A DNA stretch of 64,000 nt from Leucobacter massiliensis (GCF_002982315.1 NZ_MWZD01000013.1:124001-188000), one strand, 5' to 3'; shown: positions 17,935-28,676, counted from the stretch's first letter. Notes: generated by a model not told the origin, from the sequence alone. Program-made: numbers and translations.

Positions 17935-18080
17935 ATCCGCGCACTGTCCGGGCTGCGCTTCTCTCCTCTGAACGGCGAGCTTTGGGACGGCATCACGCCG
18001 CCGCTGTCGCATCGAGGCTTGTTCCCCGCTCGGCGGGAGCGGAGTCGGAGGGGAGGAAGGGAAAGGAAAAGAGGAAGTGG

Positions 18081-19016
18081 CTAGAAGGGCAGCAGCGGGT
18101 CGATCGCGATGGCGAGCGAGATCACCGAGAGGTACGTGATCGAGCCGTGGAAGACCTGCATCGGCTTCCCCTCCTGGCCGCGGATCGCGCTCCCGTACAG
18201 CCGGTGCGCCTGCAGGATGAAGTACCCGCCGGAGAGCAGGGCGACCACCGTGTAGAGCCACCCGATGCCGGCCGCCGGGATGAGCAGCAGGCTCGAGACC
18301 ACGGTCGCCCAGGTGTAGAGGATCACCTGCAGGCCCACGGTCGTGCGGCCCCGCACCACGCCGAGCATCGGCACCCCCGCCGCCGCATAGTCCTCGCGGT
18401 AGCGCATGGAAAGCGGCCAGTAGTGCGCCGGGGTCCACAGGAAGATGATGAGGAAGAAGATCCACGCCGGCCAGTCGAGATCGCCCGTCACCGCGGCCCA
18501 GCCGATCAACACCGGGAAGCAGCCCGCGATCCCGCCCCAGATGATGTTCTGCTCGCTGTGGCGCTTGAGCAGGAGCGTGTAGATGACGACGTAGAAGAAG
18601 ATGGCGGCGGCCGAGAGCGCCGCGGCGAGCCAGTTCGTGGTGAGCAGCAGCCAGCCGACCGAGACGACGCCGAGCACCCATGCGAAGACGAGGGCGTTGC
18701 GGTCGGAGATCTCGCCGGTCACGAGCGGACGGTTCTTCGTCCGCTTCATCTTGCGGTCCATGTCGCGGTCGAGGTAGCAGTTGAAGGCTCCGGCGGACCC
18801 GGCGCTCATCGCGCCGCCCAGGAGCGTCGCGAGCACCAGCAGGGGGTTCGGCAGACCGCCCTGGGCGAGGATCATCGCCGGCACCGTGACCACGAGCAGC
18901 AGCTCCATCACCCTCGGCTTCGTGAGCGCCACATAGTTCTTCAGGGTTCGGCCGAAGCCGCGGCGCTCCGCGCTCGGCGACGCCGTGGACTGGGTGGGGA
19001 TCTGCGTGGACATCAC
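18081..19016 (-). CDS. ctaB: Protoheme IX farnesyltransferase (heme O synthase)
   Basis: A 311-residue UbiA-family prenyltransferase with about nine transmembrane helices. It attaches farnesyl to protoheme to give heme O, the substrate of CtaA. The first aspartate-rich motif is NCYLDRDMDRKM near residue 80, and KTKNRP-like sequence follows (RTKNRPLV). The start at 19016 (MMSTQIPTQS) or the second ATG 3 nt later follows a GGAGGG ribosome-binding site. It is divergent from tkt. Confidence 0.92.
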   Translation of the reverse strand: MMSTQIPTQSTASPSAERRGFGRTLKNYVALTKPRVMELLLVVTVPAMILAQGGLPNPLLVLATLLGGAMSAGSAGAFNCYLDRDMDRKMKRTKNRPLVTGEISDRNALVFAWVLGVVSVGWLLLTTNWLAAALSAAAIFFYVVIYTLLLKRHSEQNIIWGGIAGCFPVLIGWAAVTGDLDWPAWIFFLIIFLWTPAHYWPLSMRYREDYAAAGVPMLGVVRGRTTVGLQVILYTWATVVSSLLLIPAAGIGWLYTVVALLSGGYFILQAHRLYGSAIRGQEGKPMQVFHGSITYLSVISLAIAIDPLLPF

Positions 19017-19119
19017 CCTCCATCCTACCCGTCAATCCCCGCCCGCGGGCCGGGCCCTGCCAGTAGGATTGAGGGGGTCGAGCGGGAGGCGCCCGCTCGC
19101 GCGCTGGGAAAGGTGACTC

Positions 19120-21216
19120 TTGGGAAACGAACTGCAGTGGGATGAGATCGACGATCTCGCGGTGAACACCGCGCGCGTGCTGGCCGCCGACGCGGTCGAG
19201 AAGGTCGGCAACGGGCACCCGGGCACCGCGATCAGCCTCGCCCCCGCGGCGTATCTGCTGCACCAGCGCGTGCTGCGTCACGATCCCAGCGACCCGCGAT
19301 GGGTCGGCCGCGACCGCTTCATCCTGTCGGTGGGGCACTCCTCGCTCACCCAGTACGTGCAGCTCTACCTGGGCGGCTACGGTCTCGAGCTCGACGACCT
19401 CAAGGCCCTGCGCACCTGGGGCTCGAAGACCCCGGGTCACCCGGAGTACGGTCACACCGACGGCGTGGAGATCACGACCGGGCCGCTCGGCCAGGGTCTC
19501 GCCTCTGCGGTGGGCTTCGCCTTCGCCGCTCGCTACGAGCGCGGGCTGTTCGACCCGGAGGCCGCGCCCGGGACCAGCCCCTTCGACCACTTCGTGTACG
19601 TCATCGCGGGCGACGGGGATCTGCAGGAGGGCGTCACCGCCGAGGCATCCAGCCTCGCCGGCCACCAGGAACTCGGCAACCTCATCGCGATCTACGACTC
19701 GAACCAGATCTCCATCGAGGACGACACGAACATCTCCTTCTCCGAGGACGTGGCGATGCGCTACGAGTCCTACGGCTGGCAGGTGATCGAGGTCGACTGG
19801 AAGAAGACCGGCGCCTACGTCGAGGACGTCGCCGAGCTCCACCGCGCCGTTCTCGCCGCCCAGGCCGAGACCACGAAGCCGAGCCTCATCATCCTGAAGA
19901 CCATCATCGGCTGGCCCTCGCCGGGCAAGCAGAACACCGGGGGCATCCACGGATCCAAGCTCGGCGCCGATGAGCTCGCCGGCCTGAAGCGCGAGCTGGG
20001 CTTCGATCCCGAGCAGCACTTCGCGGTCGCCCCCGAGGTGATCGCGCACACGCGCAAGGCCGTGGAGCGGGGCGCGCAGAAGCGCGCCGAGTGGCAGCGG
20101 TCCTTCGACGCGTGGGCCGAGGCGAACCCCGAGCGCAAGGCGCTCTTCGACCGGGTCGAGGCGGAGGAACTGCCCGAGGGCGTGCTGGAGGCGCTGCCCG
20201 TGTTCGAACCGGGCGACAGCATCGCCACCCGCGCCGCGAGCGGGAAGGTGCTCGCGGCGCTCGGCCCGATCATGCCCGAGCTGTGGGGAGGCTCGGCCGA
20301 CCTCGCCGGCTCGAACAACACCACGATCCCGGGCGTCCCCTCCTTCGTGCCGGCCTCGCGCTCCACGTCCACGTGGACGGGCGAGCCCTACGGCCGGGTG
20401 CTGCACTTCGGCATCCGCGAGCACGCGATGGGGGCGATCCTCAACGGGATCCAGCTGCACGGCAAGACGCGCGCCTACGGGGGCACCTTCCTCATCTTCA
20501 GCGACTACATGCGCCCGGCGGTGCGCCTCGCCGCGCTCATGAACGTGCCCAGCGTGTTCGTCTGGACGCACGACTCCATCGCACTCGGCGAGGACGGTCC
20601 GACGCACCAGCCCATCGAGCAGCTCGCAACGCTGCGCGCGATCCCGAACCTCGCCGTCGTGCGTCCCGCGGACGCCAACGAGGTGTCGATCGCGTGGCAC
20701 GAGATCCTGAGCCGCCGCGAGGGCCCCGCCGGGCTTGCGCTCACCCGCCAAAACGTGCCGGTGCTGCCGCGCGGCGGTGACTTCGCCACGGCAGAGCAGG
20801 CGGCCGAGGGCGTGCGCCGCGGCGCCTACGTCCTCGCGGACTCTCCCACCGGGAGCGTCGACGTGCTGCTCCTCGCGACCGGCTCGGAGGTCCAGCTCGC
20901 CGTGGAGGCGCGTGAGCGTCTGGCCGCAGAGGGCGTCGGCGCGCGCGTCGTCTCGGCTCCCTGCCTGGAGTGGTTCGCGGAGCAGAGTCCCGAGTACCGC
21001 GAGAGCGTGCTGCCCGCGGCCGTGTCCGCCCGCGTGAGCGTCGAAGCGGGCCTCTCGCTCGGCTGGGAGCGCTTCGTGGGAGACCGCGGCCGCTCCGTCT
21101 CGATCGAGCACTTCGGCGCCTCGGCCGACTACGAGACCCTGTTCCGCGAGTTCGGGATCACGGCCGACGCCGTGGTCGCCGCGGCCCGCGAGACCATTGC
21201 CAGCAACGAGCGCTAG
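19120..21216 (+). CDS. tkt: Transketolase
   Basis: A 698-residue thiamine diphosphate enzyme that moves two-carbon units between sugar phosphates. Key elements: VGNGHPGTAISLAP near residue 29, TPP-binding GDGDLQEG...N (about 165-195), the glutamate region in GIREHAMGAI near 430, and HDSIALGEDGPTHQP near 485. The start is the TTG at 19120 with GGAAAGG 6 nt upstream; TAGGAT around 19063 may be the -10 box. It leads the tkt-tal-pgi operon. Confidence 0.94.
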   Translation: MGNELQWDEIDDLAVNTARVLAADAVEKVGNGHPGTAISLAPAAYLLHQRVLRHDPSDPRWVGRDRFILSVGHSSLTQYVQLYLGGYGLELDDLKALRTWGSKTPGHPEYGHTDGVEITTGPLGQGLASAVGFAFAARYERGLFDPEAAPGTSPFDHFVYVIAGDGDLQEGVTAEASSLAGHQELGNLIAIYDSNQISIEDDTNISFSEDVAMRYESYGWQVIEVDWKKTGAYVEDVAELHRAVLAAQAETTKPSLIILKTIIGWPSPGKQNTGGIHGSKLGADELAGLKRELGFDPEQHFAVAPEVIAHTRKAVERGAQKRAEWQRSFDAWAEANPERKALFDRVEAEELPEGVLEALPVFEPGDSIATRAASGKVLAALGPIMPELWGGSADLAGSNNTTIPGVPSFVPASRSTSTWTGEPYGRVLHFGIREHAMGAILNGIQLHGKTRAYGGTFLIFSDYMRPAVRLAALMNVPSVFVWTHDSIALGEDGPTHQPIEQLATLRAIPNLAVVRPADANEVSIAWHEILSRREGPAGLALTRQNVPVLPRGGDFATAEQAAEGVRRGAYVLADSPTGSVDVLLLATGSEVQLAVEARERLAAEGVGARVVSAPCLEWFAEQSPEYRESVLPAAVSARVSVEAGLSLGWERFVGDRGRSVSIEHFGASADYETLFREFGITADAVVAAARETIASNER

Positions 21217-21225
21217 GAGCACCGC

Positions 21226-22341
21226 GTGACCCTCTCCCCTACTGCAGCACTGAGCCGGGCCGGTGTCAGCATCTGGCTCGACGATCTCTCGCGCAAGCGC
21301 ATCGAGAGCGGTGAGCTGCGCGAGCTCATCGGCAGCCACGACGTGGTCGGCGTGACCACGAACCCGACCATCTTCGCGGCGGCGATCGGCGGCGGCGTCG
21401 GCTACGGCGATCGCATCGCCTCCTGCGCCGGGCGCGGCCTGGACGCCGCGCAGACCATCATCGAGCTGACGACCGCGGACGTCGCTGACGCCTGCGACGT
21501 GTTCGCGGAGGTGTTCGAGCAGAGCGGCGGCCGTGACGGCCGTGTCTCCATCGAGGTCGAGCCGGGCCTCGCCCGCGACGCCGCGGGCACCGTCGCGCAG
21601 GCGCGCGAGCTGTGGCAGCGGGTCGGCCGGCCGAACGCCATGATCAAGATCCCCGCGACCGTCGAGGGACTGGAGGCGATCACCGAGACCATCGCGGCCG
21701 GAATCAGCGTCAACGTGACGCTGATCTTCAGCCTCGAGCGCTACCGGCAGGTCATCAACGCCTATCTCACGGGCCTGGAGCGGGCGCGCCAGGCTGGGCA
21801 CGATCTCTCGGCGATCCACTCCGTCGCGTCGTTCTTCGTGTCGCGCGTGGACACCGAGATCGACGGGCGGCTCACCGCGCTCGGCACGGAGGAGGCGGCG
21901 TCGCTGAAGGGCCAGGCGGGGGTTGCCAACGCCCGCCTCGCCTACGAGGTGTTCGAGCAGTCCTTCGCCTCGGAGCGTGCGCGACTGCTGCTCGAACTCG
22001 GAGCGAATGCGCAGCGTCCGCTGTGGGCCTCGACGGGTGTGAAGGACCCCTCGCTGCCCGACACGCTGTACGTCTCCGAGCTGGTCGCCGCCGACGTGGT
22101 CAATACGATGCCCGAGGCCACGCTGCGCGCCTTCGCGGATCACGGCGAGGTGCGTGGTGACACGATCACCTCGGAGTATCTGGAGGCGAACCAGCTGCTC
22201 AACGCGATCGACGCATTGGGCGTCGACTACGTCAAGGTGACCGGGCAACTGGAGGCTGAGGGGCTGCAGAAGTTCGACGCCTCGTGGGCGGAGCTCTGCG
22301 CGACCGTGGAGCGCGAGCTGGAGCGGGCGGCGTCCGCATGA
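21226..22341 (+). CDS. tal: Transaldolase
   Basis: A 371-residue class I aldolase-type enzyme exchanging three-carbon units between sedoheptulose 7-phosphate and glyceraldehyde 3-phosphate. The length is that of actinobacterial TalAB-type transaldolases. Motifs: [12 protein letters not shown] near residue 43, Schiff-base lysine in MIKIPAT near 144, and [12 protein letters not shown] near 264. It starts with GTG 9 nt after tkt and overlaps pgi by 4 nt (ATGA). Confidence 0.93.
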   Translation: MTLSPTAALSRAGVSIWLDDLSRKRIESGELRELIGSHDVVGVTTNPTIFAAAIGGGVGYGDRIASCAGRGLDAAQTIIELTTADVADACDVFAEVFEQSGGRDGRVSIEVEPGLARDAAGTVAQARELWQRVGRPNAMIKIPATVEGLEAITETIAAGISVNVTLIFSLERYRQVINAYLTGLERARQAGHDLSAIHSVASFFVSRVDTEIDGRLTALGTEEAASLKGQAGVANARLAYEVFEQSFASERARLLLELGANAQRPLWASTGVKDPSLPDTLYVSELVAADVVNTMPEATLRAFADHGEVRGDTITSEYLEANQLLNAIDALGVDYVKVTGQLEAEGLQKFDASWAELCATVERELERAASA

Positions 22342-23912
22342 GTGTCCGGCTGAGCTTCGGATCCCGGCTCGACGACGCCGAGGGGCCGCTGCGCCGGCTC
22401 GTCGAGGACCGGGTTGCGAGCCGCGTCTTCGCGCACGATGCGACGCTGTGGGGTGCCGACGCGGAGGCGGAGGCCAGGATCCGGCTCGGCTGGACGGACG
22501 CGGCCGCTGAGGCCGCCCAGCTCGTTCGGCGGATCGAGGCGCTGCGCGAGGAGTTCGCCGCCGAGGGCGTCGACCGGATCGTGCTGTGCGGGATGGGCGG
22601 CTCGAGCCTGGCGCCCGCGGTCATCACCCGCGCCGCGGGGGCGCCGCTCACCATGATCGACTCCACCCACCCGGCCGCCGTGCGGCGCGTGCTCGACGCC
22701 CGCCTGCTGCCGCGCACCGCGGTGGTGGTGAGCTCGAAGTCGGGCAGCACCATCGAGACGCGCAGTCACCTCGCCGCCTTCGAGGCTGCGTTCCGGGACG
22801 CGGGCATCGACGCGGCGGGCCGGATCGTCATCGTCACCGATCCGGGATCGCCGCTCGATGAGGAATCGCGGGCGGCGGGCCGCCGGGTCTTCACGGCCGA
22901 TCCGAACGTGGGCGGCCGGTTCTCCGCGCTCACCGCTTTCGGCCTCGTGCCGTCGGGACTCGCCGGCGTCGAGCTGGGTGCGCTACTCGGCGAGGCGCAA
23001 GGCGTGCGCGAGGCGCTCGCCGAGGACTCGCCCGAGAACCCCGGCCTCCGCCTGGCCGCGGCGATCGCGGCCGGCCTGCCCGGCCGCGCCGTGCTCGCCG
23101 TTGCGGAGGAAGACGGTGCGCGGAGCGGTCTCGGCTCGTGGATCGAGCAGCTCGTCGCGGAGTCGACCGGGAAGGACGGCCGCGGCGTGCTCCCGATCGC
23201 GCTGCCCCGTGAGGCGCCGGAGTTTGCGGCCCCCCCCGAGAACACGCTGCGCGTGCTCGTGGGGGACGGCATCGAGCGCGACGACGACGTCTCGTCCGAT
23301 TCCGATCGAGGCTGGGATCTGGGGGTGGCGGGGCCGCTCGGCGCGCAGATGCTCTGCTGGGAGCTCGCCACGGCGGCGCTCGGCAGGCTGATGGGGATCG
23401 ACCCCTTCAACCAGCCGGATGTGGAGTCCGCGAAGGTGGCCGCGCGGGCGGCGCTCGGCGCGGCTGAGCCGGGAGACGGCACCCCTGCCGTGCGGCCGGT
23501 GCCCGCCGAGCTCGCCGCCGAGCTGCGCGACGCGGTGCCGGCCGGCGGCTATCTCGCGATCCAGGCCTACGTCGATCCCGAGGGAGAGACCGTCCGCGCA
23601 CTCCGCTCGCTGCGCGACCGTCTCGCATCGGCGCTCGGCGCGCCGGTCGCGCTCGGCTTCGGCCCCTCCTATCTGCACTCGGTGGGCCAGCTGCACAAGG
23701 GTGGTCCGGCAATCGGTGCCTTCCTGCAGGTGGTCGAGGGCGCGGATCGCGACCTTCCCATCCCGGGGAGCGACGGAGGCTTCGCCGCGCTCATCGCGGC
23801 CCAGGCCCGGGGGGATCGCCAGGTGCTCGCGGAGCGCGGACGCCCCGTGCTTCTGCTCCCCGTCGATGCCGGGGACGCCGCCCCGATTCTCGCGCTGGCG
23901 GCGGAGCTGTGA
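22338..23912 (+). CDS. pgi: Glucose-6-phosphate isomerase
   Basis: A 524-residue sugar isomerase with two SIS domains interconverting glucose 6-phosphate and fructose 6-phosphate. SIS hallmarks are [11 protein letters not shown] near residue 80 and [13 protein letters not shown] near 133. The C-terminal active-site helix follows [12 protein letters not shown] near 455. The protein is shorter than the E. coli type and resembles the actinobacterial form found beside tal. The ATG overlaps the tal stop (ATGA). Transcription should end at the hairpin at 23988-24030. Confidence 0.88.
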   Translation: MSVRLSFGSRLDDAEGPLRRLVEDRVASRVFAHDATLWGADAEAEARIRLGWTDAAAEAAQLVRRIEALREEFAAEGVDRIVLCGMGGSSLAPAVITRAAGAPLTMIDSTHPAAVRRVLDARLLPRTAVVVSSKSGSTIETRSHLAAFEAAFRDAGIDAAGRIVIVTDPGSPLDEESRAAGRRVFTADPNVGGRFSALTAFGLVPSGLAGVELGALLGEAQGVREALAEDSPENPGLRLAAAIAAGLPGRAVLAVAEEDGARSGLGSWIEQLVAESTGKDGRGVLPIALPREAPEFAAPPENTLRVLVGDGIERDDDVSSDSDRGWDLGVAGPLGAQMLCWELATAALGRLMGIDPFNQPDVESAKVAARAALGAAEPGDGTPAVRPVPAELAAELRDAVPAGGYLAIQAYVDPEGETVRALRSLRDRLASALGAPVALGFGPSYLHSVGQLHKGGPAIGAFLQVVEGADRDLPIPGSDGGFAALIAAQARGDRQVLAERGRPVLLLPVDAGDAAPILALAAEL

Positions 23913-23987
23913 GCGGCGGCCGCCGCTGAGCCGGTGGCAGCTGCGGTGACAGGGTGCCGCCGGGCGCGCACCCCAGCTTCGCGCGAA

Positions 23988-24030
23988 ACGACTGAGGCTC
24001 CCCGCGGCAACGGCGGGGAGCCTCAGTCGT
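23988..24030. terminator. Strong bidirectional terminator hairpin between pgi and rbpA
   Basis: A perfect 18-bp inverted repeat (23988-24005 and 24013-24030) encloses a 7-nt loop, GGCAACG. It sits 75 nt after the pgi stop and 11 nt after the rbpA stop, between convergent genes. It is GC-rich and lacks a long T-run, as is common in high-GC actinobacteria. Confidence 0.85.
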
Positions 24031-24041
24031 GCGCCGCCCGA

Positions 24042-24407
24042 TCAGGCCGAGGCGCGGGCGGTGCCGCGGCGCTGGCGCAGCTTCTGCAGCGCAGCCTCCA
24101 GCAGCTCCTCCGCCTCCTCGGGCGTGCGACGCTCCTTCACATAGGCGAGGTGCGTCTTGTAGGGCTCGTTCTTCGGAAGCAGCGGCGGGTTCTCTCGATC
24201 CCTGCCGGCGGGGAGCCCGGTCGTCGGTGAGTCGATCTGCTCGGGGATCTCCTCGGGCGCGACATCGGCCGCGAAGGAGCGGACCGTCTCGTTGCCGAGG
24301 GCATCCCAGTAGGAGACCTGAATGCGTTCCGCGCGTGCTCCGTGATCCTTCTCCCCCATGGGTCCGGATCCGACGCGCGCGCCGCGAATGGCGTTACTGC
24401 CGGCCAT
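24042..24407 (-). CDS. rbpA: RNA polymerase-binding protein RbpA
   Basis: A 121-residue actinobacterial transcription factor that binds the sigma subunit of RNA polymerase and stabilises the open complex. The N-terminus MAGSNAIRGARVGSGPMGE is the characteristic basic linker-like opening. The core domain has SYWDALGN and FAADVAPEEIPE, and the C-terminal sigma-interacting helix includes KTHLAYVKERRTPEEAEELL. The core-domain cysteines of some RbpA proteins are absent here. It is monocistronic and read toward the pgi terminator. Confidence 0.93.
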   Translation of the reverse strand: MAGSNAIRGARVGSGPMGEKDHGARAERIQVSYWDALGNETVRSFAADVAPEEIPEQIDSPTTGLPAGRDRENPPLLPKNEPYKTHLAYVKERRTPEEAEELLEAALQKLRQRRGTARASA

Positions 24408-24482
24408 GTAGTCCTTTCTGACGAGGCTGCATCGTCTCCGGGCCCTCTCCCGGAGACGCGAGGTGGTGACGTGCGGTGCGGC

Positions 24483-24731
24483 TCAGACGACCGAGAAGCG
24501 GGCCAGCAAGCCCAGCCCGACGATCGAGGCGACCCAGACGAGCGAGACGACGACGGTGATCCGGTTGAGGTTGCGCTCCGCAACGCCGGAGGAGCCGAGG
24601 CTCGAGGTCACGCCACCGCCGAACATGTCGGACAGGCCACCGCCGCGACCCTTGTGCAGCAGGATGAAGAGGGTGAGCAGCAGGCTCGTGATCACGAGGA
24701 TGACGATCAGTGCGATCTTGAGGATGAGCAC
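24483..24731 (-). CDS. secG: Preprotein translocase subunit SecG
   Basis: An 82-residue inner-membrane subunit of the SecYEG channel. Two transmembrane helices (about 3-25 and 55-76) flank the conserved cytoplasmic loop LLHKGRGGGLSDMFGGG. The GTG at 24731 is preferred over upstream in-frame codons because GAAAGG lies 8 nt before it. It is downstream of tpiA, the classic actinobacterial pgk-tpiA-secG order. Confidence 0.88.
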   Translation of the reverse strand: MLILKIALIVILVITSLLLTLFILLHKGRGGGLSDMFGGGVTSSLGSSGVAERNLNRITVVVSLVWVASIVGLGLLARFSVV

Positions 24732-24857
24732 GCGGATCACCTTTCGAGGGTCGAGGGCGTGTGGGCCAGCGTCCAGTATAGCCGGAGCGGCTGCGGCGTC
24801 CCGGCGGCGCCCCGGTTTCGGGCGGAACACGGGACCCGGGGTGCTCCGGGCGCGGGG

Positions 24858-25715
24858 CTATCCGGCGGTGACGTGCTTCTTGAACTGCACGATCCGGGAG
24901 AACTCCTCCGCCTTGAGGCTCGCGCCGCCGACGAGTGCGCCGTCGACGTTGGGCTGCCGGAGGAAGCCGGCCACGTTCTGGCTGGCGACGGAGCCGCCGT
25001 AGAGGATGCGTGTCGCCGCCGCACGCTCGTCGTCCCGCAGATCACGCAGCGCTTCCCGGAGAGCGCGGGCCACCTCTTCCGCCTGCTCGGGGGTGGCCGC
25101 CTGGCCGCTGCCGATCGCCCACACGGGTTCGTAGGCGACGACGAATTCGGCGTCGGCGGGAAGCTCGGCGAGCGCGGCGGTGAGCTGGGCGAGCGGGATC
25201 GCTGCGGCGCCGTGCTGCTCCAGGTCTTCGGCGGTCTCGCCGACGCAGATCATGGGCACCATGCCCGCGCGGTGCGCGGCGAGGGCCTTCTTGCCGACGA
25301 GCTCGTCGCTCTCGCCGTGACCGTGCCGCCGCTCGGAGTGGCCCACCAGCACGTAGCGCACCTCGAGCTTCGCAAGCATCGAGGCCGAGACGTCACCCGT
25401 GTAGGCGCCGGCCTCGTGCGGCGAGACGTCCTGCGCGCCGAGCACCAGCGAGAGCTTGTCTGCCGCGAGCAGGGTCTGCACCGAGCGGAGGTCGGTGAAG
25501 GGCGGGAAGACCGCGACCTCGGCCTCGCCGAAGTCGTGCTTCGCATCCTTCAGGCTCCAGGCGAGCTTCTGGACGAGCGCGATCGCCTGGAGATGATCGA
25601 GGTTCATCTTCCAGTTGCCCGCGATCAGCGCGGTCCGATCCACGAGCGGCAGCGGCTCGCGCCGCTCGGCGGCTGCGCTCCCCTGCGCGGTCTGCTGAGC
25701 TGTCTGTTCGTTCAC
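24858..25715 (-). CDS. tpiA: Triosephosphate isomerase
   Basis: A 285-residue glycolytic TIM-barrel enzyme. The catalytic residues are visible: Lys in AGNWKMN near residue 37, His in LVGHSERR near 130, and Glu in [11 protein letters not shown] near 200. The N-terminus is about 28 residues longer than usual and Gln/Ala-rich; it is kept because the GTG at 25715 overlaps the pgk stop (GTGA), which implies coupled translation. The alternative is a later start close to TALIAGNWK. Confidence 0.92.
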   Translation of the reverse strand: MNEQTAQQTAQGSAAAERREPLPLVDRTALIAGNWKMNLDHLQAIALVQKLAWSLKDAKHDFGEAEVAVFPPFTDLRSVQTLLAADKLSLVLGAQDVSPHEAGAYTGDVSASMLAKLEVRYVLVGHSERRHGHGESDELVGKKALAAHRAGMVPMICVGETAEDLEQHGAAAIPLAQLTAALAELPADAEFVVAYEPVWAIGSGQAATPEQAEEVARALREALRDLRDDERAAATRILYGGSVASQNVAGFLRQPNVDGALVGGASLKAEEFSRIVQFKKHVTAG

Positions 25716-26914
25716 GCGAGCACCTCCAGGCCCGGGAGCGGCTTGCCTTCCAGATACTCGAGGCTGGCTCCCCCGCCCGTCGAGATGTGGCCGAACTGCT
25801 GGTCGTCGAAGCCGAGGGCGCGCACCGCCGCAGCCGAGTCGCCGCCGCCCACGACCGTGAAGCCGGTAGTCTCCGTGAGCGCCTGCGCGACGGTCCGGGT
25901 GCCGTTCGCGAAGGCCTCCATCTCGAACACGCCCATCGGGCCGTTCCAGAACACCGTCGCCGAGTCGCGGATGACCTCGGCGAAGCGGTCCGCCGCTGCG
26001 GGGCCGATGTCGAGGCCGATGGCGGCCTCACCGAAACGGGAAGCGCCGATGGCATCCGCCGCGACGACCTCGTGCTCGGCATCCGCCGCGAACGCCGCGG
26101 CGACCACCACGTCCTCGGGGAGCACGATCCGCACTCCGCGCCGCTCCGCTTCGGCCAGGTAGCCGCGCACCGTGTCGAGCTGATCCTGCTCGAGCAGGCT
26201 CGACGCGACGTCGTGTCCCTGCGCGGCGAGGAAGGTGAACAGCATCCCGCCGCCGATGAGCAGCGTGTCGACGCGTTCGAGGAGATGCGAGATCACCCCG
26301 AGCTTGTCGGAGACCTTCGAGCCCCCGAGCACCACCGTGTAGGGCCGCGCGGGATCGTCGGTGAGGCGACGCAGGACGTCGAGCTCCGCCGCCACCAGGC
26401 GCCCGGCTGCGCTCGGGAGCAGCTGCGCCAGCTCGTACACGCTCGCCTGGCGGCGGTGCACCACGCCGAAACCGTCGGAGACGAAGGCGTCGCCGAAGGC
26501 GGCGAGCTCCGCGGCGAAGGCACGCCGCTCCGATTCGTCCTTGCTGGTCTCCCCCGGATTGAAGCGCAGGTTCTCGAGCAGCAGCACGTCACCGTCGCCG
26601 AGACCGCGGACAGCCTCCGCGGCCTCGGCACCGACGGTCTGGCCCACGAAGCCAACGGGAGCCCCCAACAGTTCCGACATGCGCTCCGCGACCGGGCGCA
26701 GCGAGAACCGCGCCTCGGGTGCTCCCTTCGGGCGTCCGAGGTGGCTGATCAGCACGAGCCGCGCACCCGACTCGCGGAGCTCGCGAATCGTGGTGAGCGA
26801 GGCACGGATCCTGCCGTCATCGGTGATGACGCCGTCGGAGAGCGGGACGTTGAGATCGCAGCGGACGATCACCGTGCGCGAACGCAGCGGTCCCAGGGAG
26901 TCGATGGTGCGCAT
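25712..26914 (-). CDS. pgk: Phosphoglycerate kinase
   Basis: A 400-residue glycolytic kinase transferring phosphate from 1,3-bisphosphoglycerate to ADP. The signature [11 protein letters not shown] lies near residue 19, HLGRPKG near 58, the hinge/nucleotide loop [11 protein letters not shown] near 198, and the GGGDSAAA motif near 365. It overlaps tpiA by 4 nt. The gap gene, which usually precedes pgk in actinobacteria, is absent; sodA lies immediately upstream instead. Confidence 0.94.
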   Translation of the reverse strand: MRTIDSLGPLRSRTVIVRCDLNVPLSDGVITDDGRIRASLTTIRELRESGARLVLISHLGRPKGAPEARFSLRPVAERMSELLGAPVGFVGQTVGAEAAEAVRGLGDGDVLLLENLRFNPGETSKDESERRAFAAELAAFGDAFVSDGFGVVHRRQASVYELAQLLPSAAGRLVAAELDVLRRLTDDPARPYTVVLGGSKVSDKLGVISHLLERVDTLLIGGGMLFTFLAAQGHDVASSLLEQDQLDTVRGYLAEAERRGVRIVLPEDVVVAAAFAADAEHEVVAADAIGASRFGEAAIGLDIGPAAADRFAEVIRDSATVFWNGPMGVFEMEAFANGTRTVAQALTETTGFTVVGGGDSAAAVRALGFDDQQFGHISTGGGASLEYLEGKPLPGLEVLA

Positions 26915-26951
26915 GGGGGCTGGGGGCTCCTCGGAGGCTCGGGGCGGACGG

Positions 26952-27569
26952 TCAGATCAGGCCGGCGGTCTGCGTGCGAGCACGCTCGAAGCGCTGCGCG
27001 ACGTCCTGCCAGTTGGCGATGTTCCAGAACGCCTTCACGTAGTCGGCGCGCACGTTGAGGTAGTCGAGGTAGTAGGCGTGCTCCCAGACGTCGAGCATGA
27101 GCAGCGGCACGGTGCCGGCGGGAAGGTTGCCCTGCTGATCGAAGAGCTGCACGACGTTGGCGCGCTGCCCGAGCGCGTCCCACGCGAGCACCGCCCAGCC
27201 GGAACCCTGCACGCCCAGCGCGGTCGCCGTGAAGTGCGCCTGGAACTGCTCGAAGGAGCCGAAGAACTCGTCGATCGCCGCAGCGAACTCGCCCTCGGGC
27301 CGCTCCCCGCCCTCGGGCGAGAGGTTGTTCCAGAAGATCGTGTGGTTGACGTGACCGCCCAGGTTGAAGGCGAGATCCTTCTCGAGCTTGTTCACCGCGG
27401 CCAGGTTGTCGTTGGCGCGGGCCTCCGCCAGCTGCTCCAGCGCGGTGTTCGCGCCGGTGACGTAGGCCTGGTGGTGCTTGTCGTGGTGCAACTGCATGAT
27501 CTTCCCGCTGATGTGCGGCTCGAGAGCGGCGTAATCGTAGGGAAGATCGGGAAGTGAGTAGGCAGCCAT
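26952..27569 (-). CDS. sodA: Superoxide dismutase (Mn/Fe type)
   Basis: A 205-residue superoxide dismutase. Metal ligands are visible: His in [18 protein letters not shown] (residues about 20-30), His in [11 protein letters not shown] near 77, and the Asp and His of [11 protein letters not shown] near 165. The signature fits manganese-preferring enzymes, though Fe cannot be excluded. The ATG at 27569 is chosen because GGAG lies 9 nt upstream. A TAGACT -10-like element is at 27612-27607. It sits between whiA and pgk. Confidence 0.93.
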   Translation of the reverse strand: MAAYSLPDLPYDYAALEPHISGKIMQLHHDKHHQAYVTGANTALEQLAEARANDNLAAVNKLEKDLAFNLGGHVNHTIFWNNLSPEGGERPEGEFAAAIDEFFGSFEQFQAHFTATALGVQGSGWAVLAWDALGQRANVVQLFDQQGNLPAGTVPLLMLDVWEHAYYLDYLNVRADYVKAFWNIANWQDVAQRFERARTQTAGLI

Positions 27570-27638
27570 GCGGTGCTCCAATCTCTGGGTGGACAGTTGT
27601 CGTTCCAGTCTAGTGTTCCGGCTCTGTCACGCGACCCC

Positions 27639-28619
27639 CTACAGCGTGTCGAGCTCCTCGGGCAGGCTGGCCTCCGTGCCGGGGATGCCGCGCGACTCGG
27701 CCTCCTTGTCCGCCATCGCGAGGAGGCGCCGGATCCTGCCAGCGATGGCGTCCTTCGTGAGCGGCGGATCGGCGCGCGCGCCGAGATCGTCGAGGCTCGC
27801 CTCGCGGTGCGTGAGACGCAGCTCACCGGCGTAGCGCAGGTGCTGGGGCACGCCCTCCCCCAGGATCTCCAGGGCACGCTCGACGCGCGCGCAGGCGGCG
27901 ACCGACGCCTGCGCGGAACGCCGGAGGTTCGCGTCGTCGAAGTTGACCAGGCGGTTGGCGGTGGCGCGGGTCTCGCGCGCGCGCCGCAGCTCGTCCCAGC
28001 TCGCGCGGGCCTGCGCGGCGCCCATCGCGCCGAGCATCTCGCCGATCGCCTCGCCGTCGCGGATCACCACCTTGTTCTGGCCGCGGATCTCGCGGCTCTT
28101 CGTGTCGATCCCGAGGCGTCCGGCCGCCCCCACGAGAGCCATCGCCACCTCGCTCGTCGGGCACACGATCTCGAGCCCGGCGGAACGGCCGGGGGTGGTG
28201 ATCCCGCCGCGTGCGAGGAAGGCCCCGCGCCAGACGGCGGCGAGCTCGGCCTGCGCGCCCGTCGTCAGCCGGTTCGGCAGGCCGCGGATCGGGCGCCGGC
28301 GCTGGTCGAGCAGCCCGAGCTGGCGCGCGAGCGTTTCGCCGTCGAGCACGCGCACCAGGAACTGCGGCGCCCCCGGCCGGGTGCTCGACGGGGGCAGCTG
28401 CTTCGCCTCGGAGCGGACCCCGTAGAGCTCGGCGAGATCCTTGCGCACCCGCTGCACGATCTGCGGGGTGTGCAGCTCCGCTTCCAGCGCGATGCGCCCC
28501 GAGATGGTGTGCAGCCCCCCGGCGAGGCGCAGGACCGTCGCCACCTCCGCGGTCCGTTCGCTGGTGCGCTGCACCGGGAAACGAACGAGCTCACTCTTCA
28601 CCTCGGGGGTCGACAGCAC
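27639..28619 (-). CDS. whiA: Sporulation/cell-division regulator WhiA
   Basis: A 326-residue DNA-binding protein conserved in Gram-positive bacteria: an N-terminal degenerate LAGLIDADG homing-endonuclease-like domain ([13 protein letters not shown] near residue 122) and a C-terminal helix-turn-helix ([21 protein letters not shown]). In Streptomyces it activates sporulation division genes; in non-sporulating relatives it is thought to affect cell division or chromosome segregation. The start is the GTG at 28619. It follows rapZ after 57 nt; no yvcK lies between. Confidence 0.92.
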   Translation of the reverse strand: MLSTPEVKSELVRFPVQRTSERTAEVATVLRLAGGLHTISGRIALEAELHTPQIVQRVRKDLAELYGVRSEAKQLPPSSTRPGAPQFLVRVLDGETLARQLGLLDQRRRPIRGLPNRLTTGAQAELAAVWRGAFLARGGITTPGRSAGLEIVCPTSEVAMALVGAAGRLGIDTKSREIRGQNKVVIRDGEAIGEMLGAMGAAQARASWDELRRARETRATANRLVNFDDANLRRSAQASVAACARVERALEILGEGVPQHLRYAGELRLTHREASLDDLGARADPPLTKDAIAGRIRRLLAMADKEAESRGIPGTEASLPEELDTL

Positions 28620-28676
28620 GAATGGGTCCTTTCGGAGTCTGGCGCGGGGGCGCGAAAATCGATCTGACGGCGCGCG

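Noticed and set aside
17731..22248. A 1505-codon minus-strand open frame
   Set aside because: Antisense to tkt and tal and out of frame with ctaB; shows no family resemblance.
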